A stretch of DNA of 64,000 nt from positions 186,001-250,000 of the forward strand of contig CAWIMG010000036.1 in assembly GCA_963837105.1 (NCBI GenBank), in the 5' to 3' direction. The notes under the pieces were generated by a model. The model was not told the DNA's origin. It saw only the letters and a list, made by a program, of their open reading frames with translations, and did not search any database. Source of the DNA: UBA9676 sp963837105 (GTDB lineage Bacteria > Actinomycetota > Actinomycetes > Streptosporangiales > Streptosporangiaceae). The translations under genes were made by a program, and so were the position numbers. Of the stretch, positions 63,599 through 64,000 are shown piece after piece; within the stretch, counting starts at the first letter, position 1, and the number at the start of each line of letters is the position of its first letter.

Positions 63599-64000
63599 AC
63601 CAGCCGATCCGTGTTCTCATCGCTGACGACCAGCGAGTGGTCCGTGAAGGACTGGCGATGGTGCTCGGCCTCCTGCCCGACGTCGAAGTCGTGGGCTCCG
63701 CCTCTGACGGTGACGAGGCCGTCGCCCTAGCCGCTGACCTACTCCCCGACATCGTTCTCATGGACCTCCGGATGCCCCGCTGTGACGGCGTCGAGGCCAC
63801 CCGCCAGCTGCGTGAGCGCTTGCCAAAGACCACGGTCGTCGTGCTTACCACCTACGCGGATGACCGGTCCGTGATAGACGCCCTGCGAGCTGGCGCCCGC
63901 GGCTACCTAACCAAAGACGCGGGCGGGGCGGAGATCCGCCACGCCCTCAGGCAAGTCCTCGATAACCACGCGGTCATCGACCCCGCCGTCCAGCATCACG
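63595..64000 (+). CDS. NarL/FixJ-type response regulator (cut by window end)
   Basis: GTG 63595 overlaps the kinase stop. The receiver domain is complete in outline: acidic pair Asp11-Asp12 (VLIADDQRVV), phosphoacceptor Asp57 in IVLMDLRMP, Thr in VVVLTTYAD and the conserved Lys in GYLTKDA. The window ends after about 135 codons, before the expected LuxR-type helix-turn-helix. It is the likely transcription factor for the adjacent exporter operon. Confidence 0.92.
   Translation, partial: MNQPIRVLIADDQRVVREGLAMVLGLLPDVEVVGSASDGDEAVALAADLLPDIVLMDLRMPRCDGVEATRQLRERLPKTTVVVLTTYADDRSVIDALRAGARGYLTKDAGGAEIRHALRQVLDNHAVIDPAVQHH

Overview
This 64 kb window is GC-rich double-stranded bacterial DNA, almost certainly from a high-GC actinomycete (Actinomycetota). 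The support is gene content: a ClpC unfoldase, a PatA-type phosphatidylinositol-mannoside acyltransferase, DUF1918, DUF3040, DUF427 and DUF4190 proteins, a mycothiol-type DinB-fold protein, and frequent GTG starts behind GGAGG ribosome sites. I cannot name a genus. I found no rRNA, tRNA or CRISPR array.

Layout. (1) 0-13.6 kb is intact and dense. It is a nucleoside uptake and salvage locus read in two directions. Leftward run a BMP-type binding lipoprotein, a double-domain ABC ATPase, two permeases, purine nucleoside phosphorylase and a phosphosugar mutase, then rmuC. Rightward run cdd, deoA, add and deoC. Together they import nucleosides, deaminate and phosphorolyse them, and send (deoxy)ribose-phosphate to central metabolism. 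(2) 13.6-15.8 kb is a decayed integrative element: a frameshifted and truncated tyrosine integrase, a DUF3987 C-terminal fragment, paired 9-bp iteron-like repeats and an HGG-type phage protein. It abuts a fragment of a diacylglycerol-kinase-like gene. (3) 15.9-20.4 kb holds small genes: a protein made of about fourteen 9-residue repeats coupled to an RDD membrane protein, a DUF4190 protein, a broken secreted protein, and two locally duplicated families of small Cys-containing proteins. (4) 20.4-24.6 kb carries two IS630-type insertions; the first also contains an ISAzo13-type transposase, and the second has a substituted catalytic residue.

(5) 24.6-32.2 kb contains patA, a DUF1918 gene, clpC with a possible ClgR box upstream, a 46-residue zinc-finger-like protein and a methyltransferase. 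(6) 32.3-45.4 kb: an IS1634 element, an ABC-2 exporter pair, a broken SRPBCC gene, a dienelactone hydrolase, a DUF3040 protein fused to a serine-recombinase fragment, a P1B-5-like metal ATPase with a hemerythrin-like tail, a dead rve transposase and a second ABC-2 exporter pair. (7) 45.4-57.6 kb is sparse: small hypothetical genes, an intact IS3 element with a TAC target duplication, a saccharopine-dehydrogenase-like reductase, a frameshifted metallo-beta-lactamase-fold gene and a dead IS3 element. (8) 57.7-64 kb has a third (frameshifted) ABC-2 exporter pair, a fourth pair on the minus strand, and a divergent NarL-type histidine kinase and response regulator; the regulator runs off the window.

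The contrast between the intact first 13.6 kb and the rest is the main message. About ten genes in the remainder carry single-base indels or a nonsense codon, so this looks like a decaying, IS-rich accessory region. Assembly error in homopolymers is an alternative for some of the shifts.
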